64,000 nt of DNA from Nymphaea colorata (GCF_008831285.2 NC_045146.1:24445703-24509702), one strand, 5' to 3'. Shown: positions 24,578 through 39,114, counted from the stretch's first letter. The notes: generated from the letters alone by a model not told the origin. Numbers and translations: made by a program.

Positions 24578-26604
24578 AGCTGGAGTGTTTGTGTGTTCTG
24601 TGGACTTTTTGTCCTCATCTTCAAGCTGCTACTTGTTCCTAAATTTATCTTGTCTTGATTCCTTTTCCTCCTTATTCGGTGCTTCCTTCTGTTTTGCAGG
24701 TCATTGATCTGTTCTCTAAGATTACAAAGATTGTTCTTAATCTTTTATTTTGTCTTGGGTTTACTTTCCCTTTTCCTTCTCAGTGCTTCCTTCTGTTTTG
24801 GGCTTGAGACCATTACTTCTGTTCATCAATGACTGGAAGGTATCCTTGTAAATACAGGTCCTTGATCTGTTCTCTATAATTATAAAGATTGTTCTTAATC
24901 TTCTATAACATGGAGTTGTTTATTCTGCTCCCTTGTTCAGCGGGTGATGTAGTTTGCATGATGCCAACAAGCCATGATTTCATTTGGTGATATCATAACA
25001 GGAATCCTACTTCTGTCCACCGCTAGTAATTGTTCAATGAAACAAACCGATAGCCGTGCAGTGTAAACGGACCATTCGGTGGGTATATAATTCACACCAT
25101 AGACTAATGATGCAAAAGTACCGAGATGGTCTCTTGAATAAAAGAAGGCATTGCTTCAAGAGGCATGTCTACATATCTCTGGCTTCAGTGGAGTTCATGA
25201 CTGGTGGAACATGGTTTACTCAGGCGCCAGAAGCCTGAATTACCTGGACATCGGCTTATACCAAGATTGGTCCTTAGCTCATCCCCGTTCTCCGGAACCC
25301 AGTTTCAAGTGATCTCTGTCGACTGAGTGAACCCATCTCCGAGAGCCATTACTATGTATCAGCCCACGATGCGTGATGACAACTCGATTCTAAACCCAGT
25401 TACAATTTGCTTTGAGCACTCGAATTAGCTACATGAATTGGGTCGATATATATTATCTTTTCATCCCATCAAGTATCCTTTTCTTCTATTGGATAGACTG
25501 AACAAAATTGAGCTTTGTGAGAATATAATGCACAACTCAGGGCCTGCCTTCAATTTGGTATTTTATTCATCATTGGGACACGGTGAATTATTTTATAATA
25601 TTCGCTGTCATTGATGACAGGACACATTAAAATGGCAAGTCGAGGCATTTCGGATAAGGATGTCAGTAGTTCAGACGTAACCATCACAGGTGGTGTCATT
25701 CTGATGCTTGAGTTTTTCCATCGTATTGATCTCACTAGTGGTTGGTGTTCGCCCTCGTCACCTGAACGATAAATGAAAAACTACATATGCAACCTGCCGT
25801 TGATCTTGAGTCGAGTCCAATCATTTAATTTCATTGAGCAAAGTGAAATTCAATTAGCAACTTTATTAGAATTTGCTGGTGGTGGGTAACATCTAAAATT
25901 TGAACATGACAAATCCTCATATTATAGGATATTACTGAGTCCATTAAAAAAGTGCCCGGAAGCTTATTTGATCCGCAAGTAAAATAATTGCATGTGAATC
26001 AGATTGTGATCTAAATCTAAACCAAATCGATTGGTCTTGAAGGATCCCCGAACCTGGAAAAGACCCGGAATTGGACAAGAAGCAGATCTGAAATGCATTC
26101 AAATTATACTTCAAATGCGAAATGACGAATCGGTTTCGAGATTGGATGCCGGATTAAAACCGATCCATTTGACCCAGTAGCTGGGAACCGGCTTAAGCTG
26201 CCCAACGAGCCGATCAGCCTCCGCGCCGAAGCCGAGTAAAATTGGCGGTGAACTCCAAAGTCCTCATTTCCCTCCCAAATCCATCTTCCTCTGGAAGCCA
26301 CCACTCTGTATCTTATATCTCTGGAAGCCACCACTCGACTCTACTCTCCGTCTCTCCCTCTCTTTTGCCGTCTGACTAGTCTCCGACTTTGATATGGTCA
26401 TCGCCGTTGCACACGACGACGTTAGGGTTTGAAGATGGGAGACCGCATCCACGAGTCTTCTATGCATGTTCGATGGGTTCGTGACGTTGTTCTTGCGTAT
26501 CTCACGATTCGGTGGGTGCTTTTTTAGGATGAAGGAATCTGCATGCAATTTTGTGGGTCGCTATTGGATGCGACGATGCGGTGTTGTCGCATGCTCTGAT
26601 TGCC
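24578..26604. other. Synaptotagmin 3' region and RAD17 promoter/leader
   Basis: The first 400 bases are the synaptotagmin 3' untranslated region with an imperfect duplication. The rest is intergenic. A G+C-richer zone from about 26130 leads into RAD17. It contains a short direct repeat, CTCTGGAAGCCACCACTC, twice within 26285-26340. No gene is recognisable in between. Confidence 0.55.
24680..24903 (+). repeat. Imperfect duplication downstream of synaptotagmin
   Basis: A block of about 48 bases containing TTGATCTGTTCTCTA and AAAGATTGTTCTTAATCTT occurs at 24698-24745 and again at 24855-24903. A shorter match, GCTTCCTTCTGTTTTG, precedes each. It probably lies in the 3' untranslated region. Confidence 0.75.
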
Positions 26605-29600
26605 ATGGCGAAGAGGAACTTCAATGCGGTCGTCGTGTTGTCTTCCGACGAAGAGGATGAAGGTGCGGGTGCACGAGTTCACCGTAAAGCGAAGTCGGAG
26701 CCGAGGAGGAACGAAGCTCGCAAGAAATCAAGGGGCTTGAGGAGAGATTCGGTGCCGTGTGGTCGACTTCTTGCGGGATCTAACAAGATTGAAGAGGTAG
26801 TACACTGTTTCGATGGGTTTGGTTTTCTGTCTCCCTTTTTTTGGCATTATGGAAATTGTTGGGTCGACTGAGGGTTTCGGTAACTGGAGAACGGGGCGGT
26901 GATTGTTCGAGAAATGGTTTTTTTTTCTCCCGTTATTATGACTTCCGTGCACAGATTGTTTTTCTGGTGTTTTTCCATTGTGATGGACTGAGAAAGTTGC
27001 TTAACCGAATTATTGGAACATCGATCTATTTCCTCCATCTCGTAGCGCATAACTAAGAATTGGCGTGACGGTAATCGTTGGATCAGGTGGACTTATTGTC
27101 ATCTGCTTCCAAGTTCATATTTTCTAAATTGTCGCTTTATTTTGGCGTCATCGCTATTTACGTTAGTTAAATTATCACTATTTAAATAAATGGAATTGTT
27201 TACACCTTTCTTTGCGAGCATGAATATGGAACAGATGCGTCTTTTCATTTTCAAGTTTGAAACATGTTTCATGAAATATAGCCCGTTTGCATTGGGCGAT
27301 CTAAAAGAGAATACCGATCGTCATGGTATGATGAAATTATCTACGTATGTAAACCAATGAAAATCATAGACCAATATGACCTCAATGTCAAAAAAGTAAT
27401 ATGTTGACCTGAATGAATTTAACATTTAAAATTCATATGATTCCCTTGTGCTAATCTATTATTTTTCCCTCCAGTTTGTTGACATTGAACGTTTAACGTT
27501 ATCGTTCTTCAAGGTTTTTTTGTAAGTTTTTAATGTGCCGGAAGGTGGAACGATTGAATCTTGAACTGCATTTCAGGTATCTTTTTTCGTCTGTATAGAG
27601 CTTGTACTAGATTTTTAGCGGTTTAGAATATGTGGGTTCCTTTCTAGCTGGTGCGGGCAAGATCAAGTATTTCAATGATTTTTGGTTCTTGTTTCCACTT
27701 TTCTCTGTTATTGCTTTATTGAATGCTTGATAAAGGTTTTGTCTTTTTAACTGCAGGATTTTGCAAATTTTTTCCCCTCAGATCTCTGTGAAGATCTTCT
27801 TCAGTTTACTTCCAAACCTGGTATGCTTGACTGTGCAACAACTTTTTATTCTGGAGCATCATGTTGTTTTTCTTTTTATTTTATATGGATTTTAATTGGT
27901 AAACATCTACAAAGAAGATTGGTTTCCACAATTGTTTGAATATTGATAGATGCGTTGAAACTTGAAAGATGTAGATTGAAGATTTGTTCCAATGCCTCCT
28001 GGCATGTTTCTCTCATGGTGGTTATGATATTATTGGCTGATTATTCTTCTAAATATTACATTCATGAATGGATACTTGCTTGGTACAATCCTTTTTTTTA
28101 AAAAAAAAAAAAGTGGCATCCAAGTTTCCTTTGTATGTGGGTTACTCAAACACTGGAAGTGTTCAGTCAAACTATTTGTTATTTACTTATTTATTGATAG
28201 ATGAAATCCCTTCTGTGGGATTCTTCTCTTATAACTTTTGTTTCCTTAGGTTGCACACTTATTGATTAATGTTTCGGAATTTGAGGTGCAATGATGTCTT
28301 GATCCCCTCCCAGATATGATATTAGATTGTTGCTTCATGTATCCCCCCTTTGCTGACCCCAATAAGCATTCCTCAGCATTGCCTTCTCATCCACTATTCC
28401 TGTGTTTGCATGATATGTGTGTGTTTCTGTTATATATCGAACATGTCTTTGTATGTATAGACTTGCTATATATGTAAATATTAATATAGCAAGTGAAAGT
28501 TAAATTGGATTGTCATTTCTACTTTTTACAATAGTGTGGAAATCCTGAGTGGCTAAAAATCATGATAAGGCTTAAAAATCTTGATAAGGCTTGTAGTTTT
28601 CAAAGTTCAGCCGGCATAGCACAATTTTTAAGCACAAGAGGAGAACAGAAGTGAGTTTCACGACTGCACAAGACCCTACAATCATTACGTTGCTTTGCTT
28701 TCATTTATTTGACATTTATGGTGGCATGTCAGGTGAGTGTGGGCTTCCTATTGCCAGTAATATATTTGTATATAAATATTTGTTAGTGGCTTTGAAGTTT
28801 GTGTCGATATCCTTTAATGGGGTAAAATTGATTATGGATTACTGATTTGGCTAATAATCTATGAGCCACAAGTCCACTTGTGGCCTTGGATATTATTGAA
28901 TGTAAATCATTGCACAAACCTATGCAAAACTGGGTTAATAGCAGCAGATAGCCCTTTTGAGGAATTAAACTTTTTTGCTTTCTACTTTGTACTGTTTGTT
29001 GATTACTCCTTCGGGCATCCACTGATTTTGAGTTGAGCTTAAATTATTTCTTTATTTCTTCCTGTGATTAGGCATGGATCTTTTGAAAAATTTCCTTGAA
29101 TTTTTCTTATTTGCGATTATTTATGTTTCCGTTATTAAATATATATGTGTTTTTCAGTTAAAAGTAAAGCTGGATCAGGTACTGGTGACAGTGGCTGCAA
29201 CGGTTTGTGGGTTGAAAAATACAGGCCAAACTCAATAACCGAGCTTGTGGTCCATCATAAGAAGGTTTTTGTTTCATCTTATTTTGTTACATGGTTCCCT
29301 TAATATATGTTTAATCCATAATCACAAATGTAGGCAATATTTGGAAAATACTGTGTTTTTATCACCAAAACATCTTAACCTGTCTCAAGATTTTCAAAAT
29401 ATTGCAAGAATATATTTCCTTTGATAACGTCACAACATTATCATGATATTTGTTTATTTCCATAGAAATTCCTTTTTTGATGCATTTTTAATGTCTGTTT
29501 CCAGGTGTTGCTTATTTTAGAAATGTTAAAGGCGATTTTGTTCCTTCGTCAATATACTTGTAAAAAAAATAGTATTTGAATCCTGCCTCTCCCACTTGTT

Positions 29601-32600
29601 GCCGACATCAGAGAAAGGAGGCATGATAGGTGGAACTCCCTCCCCTACTGTTGTTTTTTGTTCCTAAATCCTTCCTGAGCCCTTTATTCCACCTCTCCTC
29701 TCCAATCCTCGATCTAACTTGTGTTCCCTATAAAAAAACCTTATGAAAATTTCATATATTTTTAAATTCCCGAGGTTTTCCCAAGAAAATACATCTCTTC
29801 CAAAAAATACATGATAAAAAACTTGCCGCTGACAACATGAGAACTATGTTTGTGACTATGGATTCAATTCTTCGTACTGCCCAGTATTTTGTTAACACAT
29901 TTTAAGAATCTTTTATATATTGTTTTCTTTATTTTTCTTTCATATACTTGCTGAATGGGTATATGGTCTATGTGGTGTTTCACTAGCATGGGAGGTAACC
30001 TTTTCTCTGTTGGTATTGTCCTTCAAATTGCAGTGCTCCTTTGGAATAAAGTGTGACTTAATAGCTGAATTTTCTAAAATAGGCTAAATAGGTTAGTTGG
30101 ACGTGAAAAGGGCCTCATATGAGGATGTAAAACAGTATATATGCACAGTAAGACTTTTGCATTGATTTCCTTTTTTGTTTGAATTTGAATAATAGGATCC
30201 AGTGTTGCAACAATGAGAAAAGGGAGAAGTGATTGCCATTTTGTAATTAAGGCTATGTTCTGTACCGTAGAATGGCATGACGAAAATAAGAAAGTATTTC
30301 CACTAAGAAATTTGAGAAGTTTTCTCTTGAAAAGATGAGAAAATCTTAATAAGCAACAAATCTGTTTTTTTTATTTATTTAAACAAAGTACTTTCTTAAA
30401 ATGGCAAATGTATTCAAATTTCAAAGATATGATTTTAGCGTATTTATATGGTGGATTCTTTTCATAAATGTGTTAGTTGGATCAGTTAGCTCACAACTGA
30501 TTTGATCAATTGTTATGGACATGAATGCTGCGATAACTGTCTTACTGAAGTTGATCAGTTGCTGTCAAGATTGGGTGTATCTAGATGGACTCAAGAAAAT
30601 TTACAGGCCTCCTTTATTTTTTTTTTCTTGGAAAAAATTTTATGCTTGTCATATTTTGGTATGTGGTGCTTACCTGATTTCCTTTTTGCCTCCTTATTCA
30701 TAAAATAGGAACCGTATTAGGGACAATTTACTTTTCTCTCACGTTATGTATATTGGACTATATGACGTTCTTTGGCTAATTACAGTTATATAGCGTGGTC
30801 TTCATGTTGAAATTTTCTTTTGGTAGCCTTGTCTTGCAGGTTGATGAAGTGAAGTTGTGGCTAGAAGAAAGATTAATAAGCCCAAAGGTTTCTGCTGCCT
30901 GAGCGAAATTCCTTATTCCCTTCTATCTCATTTAGTCTGTAATTGTGCTATTGAAAAGATGGTTGTGTCATGAAAAACATGGTTCTTGAAATGCTTTTTG
31001 AAATCTATGATGAATTGCGAAGCTCGTGGAACTCTATTTCCTAAAATGATGTCCGCGATGGAGAAATATCTACTGTGATGCAGTCGCAGACATCAGTGCT
31101 TTCTTAAGATTAGCACACTAGTTGTCTGATTTTAACATCTGTTAGCCTGCGACCAACAGAGAAAGGCAACTCATGCACTCTGTTCCAGTGAAAGCCCAGC
31201 CTCCACTGAAATCTCTAATATTGCATTCATGATCAGGTGTAACGCACTAACAAACTTATATACTTCGACTCTTTAGATTGGGGTGGTTTTATTATCCCTA
31301 ATATCCACCCGATACTGAATTATACTGAAACGGATCCTTGCTTGACCCACAGGGTCCAGTCCCTAACAACATCCCATTAGTGTTTGAGAACTTTCTTATT
31401 CGGTGGCTTATCATTAACCTGGTCAAAAAAAATGAAAAACCAGGAAGTTGGCTAGACTAAGTTGAGTCACGTGATGATCAGGCCTAGTCATCCATGTTTC
31501 TGGTGAGTCAATGAGTCGCAGGTTCATTTGACTGTGTTGTGTATATAATATATGTGTTTAGTAAGTGATATTAAATTGTGTGTGTGTGTGTCCCATTGAT
31601 TTCAGTATATTACACATACAAGATGCACAAACATCTACCAGTAACACAGCTATGTTAAATGTAATATTACAATTTGCATTTTACATATAAGAATGTCATT
31701 ATAGATTTTTGTATACAATATATTAATCTGATAATGAATTTAAATCACTATTATATATGTACATAAGTCCTTTATGTGAAAATGAAGTTGTCAAATCCAG
31801 GTCAAGTCATCGAGTTGACCTGACACAAAGCCAAAAATGAAAATTGCATATGAGACTGAACTAATGAACTTGACTCAATTAACAACGCCAAACTTGAAGT
31901 GGAGTCAAGTCTAATCTACATACTTGTGGCTGACTTCACCTGTCGTAGTTGACAATTAAGCATGGTGAGTTGGTGCAACACCAGTACCTGGTGCACATAC
32001 AACAAGAGTATAGTGACCTCCTCAAAAAGCCCATGTTACATAGGTTATCAGTAGTGCTTATGAGTATTTAGTATTTACTCGTTATATGCCTATATCCTGA
32101 ATTTTACTGAGTTTCTCCCGAGAAAAAAAAATTGTTGAAAATGCCTCAAATCTTATGCTGAGAATTGTGGGAAGCATTATATCGTACTGACTAATGAATC
32201 ACTAAGGTAGATGAGGAGAAAAAAAAACTTTGGAAGTAAAACATGTATATGGAATGCAACAGTGGACACATTTTTTAAGAATTGATGGGGGTCCTTTAAG
32301 GAAGTAAAAGTACTTGTCATATTAGGAGAAATTTCCATCTCTGCATGTGGTGTAGAAAAAATTATGGCTTTGCCTTACGGCAAATAATTTGGCACATTAT
32401 GATGCCTTTATTTTTCCTTTGGAAATACTGACACATGCTTTTGGTGAGATAAGATTCAATGGATATGGTTTCCAACGTTTTTCTCTTTTGTTATTATTCC
32501 GGTGCTCATTGATAATTTTTGTAGTGGTTATTCTTCTGGTTGTTTTATCATTGCGTGCCTCTAAAATTTATGACTAACATTACACTTTAATTTGCTTTTT

Positions 32601-35600
32601 TATAGAAAAGATATGGTGACAACGTTCTTGTTATTACTGGTCCAGCGGGCATCGGAAAATCGGTATCCTCTTGTTCACCAATGTTTTCCTTAAGCATTCA
32701 CAAATTTATGTTCTTCTGGTAGTACTTCTCAGATCTAGACTTGAAAATGTTGTGTGTTGTCTTGTAAACTGAATAGATGTCAACCATATCTTACTTTCAT
32801 GTCTATGTGTGCATCTTGCAAATTTTGAGAAGCCTTCTCTGATGCCCAAGTGGATAAATACTTGGATGGACATTAAAAAAGGATATTAACAGTTACTTAA
32901 TATCTTTGATGTATGAACCATTGTGACAAATATCATTCTTGTGTTTTAATTGGTAAGGCTTTTCTCGGGTATTTTTCAGCAAAGTTGTTTTTCTTGGGAA
33001 AATCCTAGGGAAATGAAAAAAGTCTAAAAATTAGGTAAAAATAAAATAAATGAGAAACAACTAACAAGACATTAGGAAACTAGATAAAATGGTAAAATTA
33101 ATGTTTTAATGATGATAAAAATGAGAAGAGATAATTTTATTTAAGTTTAAATTTGAATCTGTATATTTATCAAAAAAATAGAAAAATTGAATGCTGCTTT
33201 CTACTTGCTAGTTGCTTCCTACCTAAGTCACATAGGCACATGTGATTTGCCACATACCTGTGTCGGTATGTGGGTATGGCGACACGGGTATATGGGTACG
33301 GCTACTCTTTAAAACATGCAAAATTATATTTTCAAACTTAATTTTTTCTTCAATTTTGATTTTTTCCTTCTTTTGTGTTTCTATCCACCAATATTCTATA
33401 TTTTCCTCTCATTTTTCTTTAATTTTGAGAATTTTTTGTGGATTATTGTATTTACAATATATATATTTTACATATGCACTCTGCCGTACCCCCATACCCA
33501 AATATTGTAAAATCGCTGTACCCGTACCCTACCTGTATCGTACCTGTACCCATGTGACTTAGCTTCCTACTTTCCAAGTAATTGGAAACTTTGGACAACC
33601 ACTTGCTGATTCTGTTTGTTGTGCTGCTCCTGTTTCCAGTTCCTTCGCTTTCGACTATCATCTGAAGTCTGAATAATTATTCAGTTGAATGAAAGCAATG
33701 GCTTATGGCTTTAACTTAGTATTAGTGCATAACTAAATGGATTTTAAAATTATAGGTGGATGAGAGTCACGTGGCACCATTTTTTGTTTAAAGCAGATCA
33801 GTTATTATTGCTTGAAGGACATTCTCCAGACAACAGCAATATGTTATATCCGACATAGTTTGCCTGGGTCTAGGTCATGTTAGTTTTTTAATCCAAGGAA
33901 ATTATGTAATGAGTTCATGACTTGGCCAAGTTAGAAGATTGCTGGTGTTACTTCCATTTTATATGATTTGAAGGTTGCACTCTGCTGTTGGTATATTCAA
34001 CTGAAAACCTTTTTCCCCATCAATTGATGTCATGCAGGCTACAGTTTATGTTGTTGCATCCGACCTTGGAGCAGAAGTTTGTGAATGGAAAACACCAACT
34101 CCTACCGTCTGGCAAGAATATAGCCATTCTTTTAAGTCGGGTATTTTACATGATATGTGAAATTTTCTTTGGACATGCGTGAAAACTCCATCAGTAAACT
34201 TCATAATTCAAAGTTTTAGTGGAAAAGATGATAGAATTGATCAAACAAAAGAATACTATTAAAGGTTAAAGAAGGACAGGGTTCGACCTGATTGAGGTTG
34301 AACGAGTCCAAACTGGGGAAGCAAAAGCATAGAATATGTTCATGATTACGTCAAAGCCACACTTGTGAACATGCTCGTGTAAAAGTGTCAACATGGTGAT
34401 GGACCCTGCTGTCCTTTTAGTCCTGTCCATGTGACAGGTGGCATGGTATTTGTTCTACTGACTTTGGCTTGTACAGAAGCTTATGATTGTTGGTTAAGAG
34501 TGTTTTCTCTTTTTTTCTGTTACCCTTGAATAGTTCTGTTGCCTTATGTTGGGACTTATATTACATCCAGGCCTGCAGTACAGGTCTAAGTTGGACGAGT
34601 TTGAGGCCTTTGTGGATGGGATACAGAAGTATCCATTGCTACCATCTGCGTCTGATGGAGTTCCAAAAACACCTGTGATGCTGTTAATTGATGATCTTCC
34701 TTTGACTAGCAGAAGGGATTCTTGTGGAAGGCTCTGTAAATGTTTGCAGTGGCTTGCACAGTCAGCTCAATATCCAACAATTGTATCAATTACAGAATGT
34801 GGTAAATCTGAAGCTGGTTGTACCACATATTATGGGGAAGAAGTAGTATCATATCTTGAGAAGTTCGGAGTTCCGAAGGTAGTTTTCCTTGTAGTTTGGC
34901 AAGCTTGTTTATTCCCCTTTTTCTCAGGTGGCCTTTTACAAACCTCTGAAACCCCTTTTCAGGTGGCTTTTAATCCCATCACAGTAAATTCTATCAAGAG
35001 GGTACTTGCTAAAATATGCAAAGAAGAGGAGCTGAGTATGTCCCCTGGATGGATAGATCATATAGCTAGAGGAAGTGGGGGTGATATAAGACATGCGATA
35101 ATGTCCTTGCAATATTACTCTCTGAGAGTAGATCTTATGCTTTCCTCGCCGTTGTCCAACCTGGTTATCTCAACTCCAAAGTCTGAAGCTAGTAAATCTG
35201 GACGCCGCTTTTCAAATCCAACAATCAGATATGATTTTAATGAAGGCTTCATCCCATTGGCAGTGGGCAGAGATGAAACATTGACTCTATTTCATGGTCT
35301 GGGGAAGTTTTTGCACAACAAAAGAGATCCAATAGCTGCTGTAGAAAATGGTATGTTATCGAAGTTTCCATTTCATTGTCTGTGACTGCAACTTTTTTAT
35401 GTAACAAATTTCCTTTACTTTTCGTCAGAATGAGTTACCTGTATGTATATATTGGGAGGTATTTGTGATAGTTGACAACTTGACTGTGCTATATATGCTT
35501 AGCGTTCCCTCTTGCTTCCATTTTGTTTTCCTGTTCTTCATCAATATACATAAAATATATATATGTATATATATAGGTGGCCCTTGTAACTAAATTGGAT

Positions 35601-38518
35601 ATCATAACCTCTGCACTGAGATCTGAACCTGTAGTGTACATATGATTGGCTTGATACTGAAGTGGCAAGAAGGATTTAATGTTGAATGTTGTAGCCGAAG
35701 ATTAGCACCTTGTGATAGGCTTTGATTGGATACATCATTATAGAATGCTATACCTTTCTTTGGTAAGTGAACTTTTTGTTAATTCCTTTCCTTGGGTTCT
35801 GATTTTGTATGATTATATAGTATGGGTGCTTTAAAAGGTTCCAATATGTTTGTGCGATTGTTGGTACTCTTGGTCAAGGTCATAAAGCCTAGTGGCTCAG
35901 AACGACTTATTATCAGATTTTGTCTATTTCTTTCTCTGAAATAACAAATGAATCTGTTAAGCACATTGGTCAAGAACTTACTAAATTTGAACAATGAGAA
36001 AAGCGAGTAAAGTTTGTTCCATTTGATCCCATCATTTTGAACAATTCATGAAGAGTTCTGGGAAGGCCCTCTTTTGTTTAATAGACCAGCACTTTCTCTC
36101 TTTCCGTCCTCCTTACCTCTTTATTGGTTTGTAGTGATGGCATATTGAATTTGCCTTGACGGTTCCCAACCTCTGTTCTTTGATCTCCTGTTTGCTTTCT
36201 CTTAGTTATATGCGTATATTGATTTTTATAGATTATAGTACTAATGTACACATTATATTTCTAATGTAATATTCAAGTGGTGCAACGTGTTATTAAGAAG
36301 ATATTATTATACACAATTCTATGCTTTATGCTTATATTCGTGCTTTGTAGATTAATACCATGATTTATGATGTCAACTAGTTTGATGACTCACATATGCA
36401 TGCACATAATGTTCATATGATCTGTCAATGCATGCTGCAGGCTGAACATTTCAGTATATTCAGCTTTTGAGATGTGTTCTCGTTTATGTCTTTATGAATA
36501 ATTATTATTCATATTTTGTCCTCCTAACACTTTTAAAAATTGCTTTTTGTATGATGGGAGATGGTTGCTTTCCTTTGCGCAAAGAGTTGGTGAGGCTTCC
36601 TCTGAAAATGGATTCTCCTGAGAATATCTTTTTACAGGCACATGGTGAAGCAAGGCAGGTTCTTGAATTTCTCCATGAGAATGGTAATCTACATGTTCAC
36701 ACAAATATTCGCAGGAAGTTTTCCTGCAAAAGGGAGGGAGAGAGAGAGGCTTCAGTGTATCAGCTTTTTGTGGTTATTGTGTTCTATGTTTTTCATTTGT
36801 ATTTTTTATTTTATCTTGATTTAAAGTTTGTACTTGCAATTGAAAATTTGATATTTTGCGTTGACTGTGCAATTTGGGTGACTTATGTACCTCTAAATTC
36901 CAGTATTACATCTTGATTGATGTTTAAAGTTCCCACGTTCTTTTGAAAAGGTTCCTGCCTACTTGCATTCATCAGACATGGTGCTGGTAAAGGAACCAAA
37001 ATCTTAGTTGTTGGGTGCAGCTTATTTACTTGACTTTTGGAACCAAGCTCAAATTATGACTCTTTTTAAGTTATAATTTATGGACACCCAAGTCCAACCT
37101 AGAGCTATCTATTAGATTTGTTCCTTTCTTATTTTTTGCCTTCTATTTTGAAGTTTGAAATGATTTTGAAAAGAAAAAGGTCATGATTTTCTCGTGAAAC
37201 TTTTTTTCTACAAATTTGCATCTTGTACCTCTTTAGTGAGAATGGTTCTGATGGGTATGAAATGTCAAATGAAGTTTCATGCTTGACCAATCATTTTATG
37301 TTTATTGTAACCAAGTGTCCCGTCTTGATTTCCACAAAATCTATCAAATTGGTTGCTGTGTATAAGACTTTTTGTGAAATTACAGAGGCAATTGCATGCG
37401 GTGCATAGAAGTGTATTAAAACTTGTTGCCTTCATGAGAACTTTCTGCATCTTGACCCACTCAGTAAATTTTCTGTTCGAATAAATGAAGCAAACTGGTT
37501 CAGCACAGCAATCAATTTATCGTCTGTGAATAGGAATTCTTAACTTTTGGCTGCTGCCATTTTCATGACTGTGTCCATTAAGCAAAATATTTTAGAATTT
37601 TAATTTCCTTCTTTCTGGTTCATCCATGAATAAAATCCTCTTTTCATAGGGTTTGCACTAGCGTGCCTAACATGAATGTCTTCCCCTTGTATTTTCATTG
37701 TCTGTATCCATTCACTAGGCTTCAATGTCTGTCTGTCTGCCAGTGCTGGATTTCATATGTGATGAAGCAGTTGACGATGCATTTACAGTGGCCTCTTATT
37801 TTAGTGAAGCCGATGGGCTTGTTGCAACTTCTTTGTCGTCATCTAGAACGGCCATGTTGGATCGCTATGATGCAAGAAGCCTTTCACAGTTTCTGGCTGC
37901 ATCCGTTGCCACACGTGGAGTGCTGTTTGGTAATTCACGGCCTTCAAGCTCCAGGTCTGCTTTCTTCCCCTTTTTACACCAGATATTACTTGCTTCTGTT
38001 TTTCCATAGACTTTTTGGTGTTTGCGCATGCTTTGACATTGTGGTATGCAGATGGCATTCAATACGCAGCCCAAAGCTATGGCAGGTTGAGCAATCATTC
38101 CAGCAGCGAAAGGTGCTATCTTTTGCAACTACATCATATTATTTATTTTTTCGCTCTGCTTAGGCTCTTCTAATGCTAACAGTGATCAATGTATTTGGCG
38201 AGCTGTGTTTCATGCGCTCTTCTTTTTATTGGATGTGTGATGCAGAAGGAAATTCTTGAAAAAAGGTTAGAGATTTGTAGCAACTTCACTTCATCTAGCT
38301 TCTCTATCTTTGCTGCTGAGTTCAACCCCAGTTTGAGATGGCTGGAACATCGAGTTGCTATGAGCGCTGAAGCTGGAGAGCCTCCTGTGCAGTTACTGGG
38401 TAAGGCTGAATCTGGTTGGACTCATTCTGGTAGAAATTTTTTTTCCAGCAGGCATGCTAGTTCTGACTTTCCCAACGAAGAGTTGGGAGAAAGTGAAGAT
38501 GAGATAGAAGACTGGTGA
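26605..38518 (+). CDS. RAD17: RAD17 checkpoint clamp loader
   Basis: AAA+ ATPase, large subunit of the RAD17-RFC complex, which loads the RAD9-HUS1-RAD1 clamp at DNA damage in the nucleus. Twelve exons: 26605-26796, 27757-27820, 29158-29264, 30840-30887, 32606-32662, 34038-34140, 34571-34878, 34963-35350, 36561-36683, 37744-37954, 38052-38112, 38246-38518. They join in frame to 644 residues. A basic N-terminus holds the acidic patch SSDEED at 13-18. The RFC-type motif LWVEKYRP is at 102-109. Walker A is TGPAGIGKS at 148-156 (K155) and Walker B MLLIDD at 227-232. The C-terminus is acidic, ending in EDEIEDW. The start is the first ATG in frame, in CCATGG context. The ORF is open 54 bases further upstream but without an ATG. 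Introns 2-5 are 1.3-1.7 kb each. One of them contains a MITE. The exon 9 acceptor (GGGAG at 36556-36560) has a weak pyrimidine tract and is the least certain junction. Confidence 0.95.
33223..33562. mobile_element. 340-bp hAT-like MITE in RAD17 intron 5
   Basis: The ends form a terminal inverted repeat, CTAAGTCACA on the left and its exact complement on the right. It extends imperfectly inward through GTAC/GGGTA-rich sequence. The element is flanked on both sides by the identical 8-bp sequence CTTCCTAC (33215-33222 and 33563-33570), a clean target-site duplication. Eight bases fit the hAT superfamily. The interior is AT-rich with no coding capacity. Confidence 0.8.
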
Positions 38519-39114
38519 CTCTCTCTCTCTCGTAGCTAAATCACTTACAATTTTGTTATATAGAGATAAGATCAAAAAATTGTATAGCCCCTCGTAAAAG
38601 ATTATTCATGTAAACGCTAAAATTTTATTCATAAAGTAAGCCACTCGTTCGGTGCATTCAAAGTTGCAAGTGCTTTGTGGCTTTTCAACTTTGCCTGCCA
38701 GAAAAGCATGCAGTAGGAGTCCAAGGCTTATGAGTGCTGCTTTTTTCATTAGTCGAAATATGGATAGGCTGGTGCGCCACCCTCGACTTTAAATAGGTAG
38801 GACGGCGTTGCTGTTTTGTGAGAGTTCTTATCAGGTAATGTATGGATAGGCTGGGCTGGGGTTCTATTCTCGGGTGAAAGCCATGACAACCAGAAAACGA
38901 CCAAGTGAATTTTGTGAAAAACCAAAACCAATGCGTATGGGCTTGTATCGTCTTTAATTGTTTTGATCCTTCAGATTAAAAAATATTGTTTAAAACACTG
39001 TAAACTGATTTGAAAGTTGGAAATTAAAAAGAAAAAACTTACAAAGTTGCAAACAGCCCTGCATCGTTCCCACCCAAAGGGCCGAGACACCGATATAAAC
39101 TATACAGCTTACTG

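Noticed and set aside
34879-34962. Continuous reading frame through RAD17 intron 7
   Set aside because: The short intron is in frame and lacks stops, but the family sequence continues directly from GVPK to VAFNPIT, and GT/AG borders are present.
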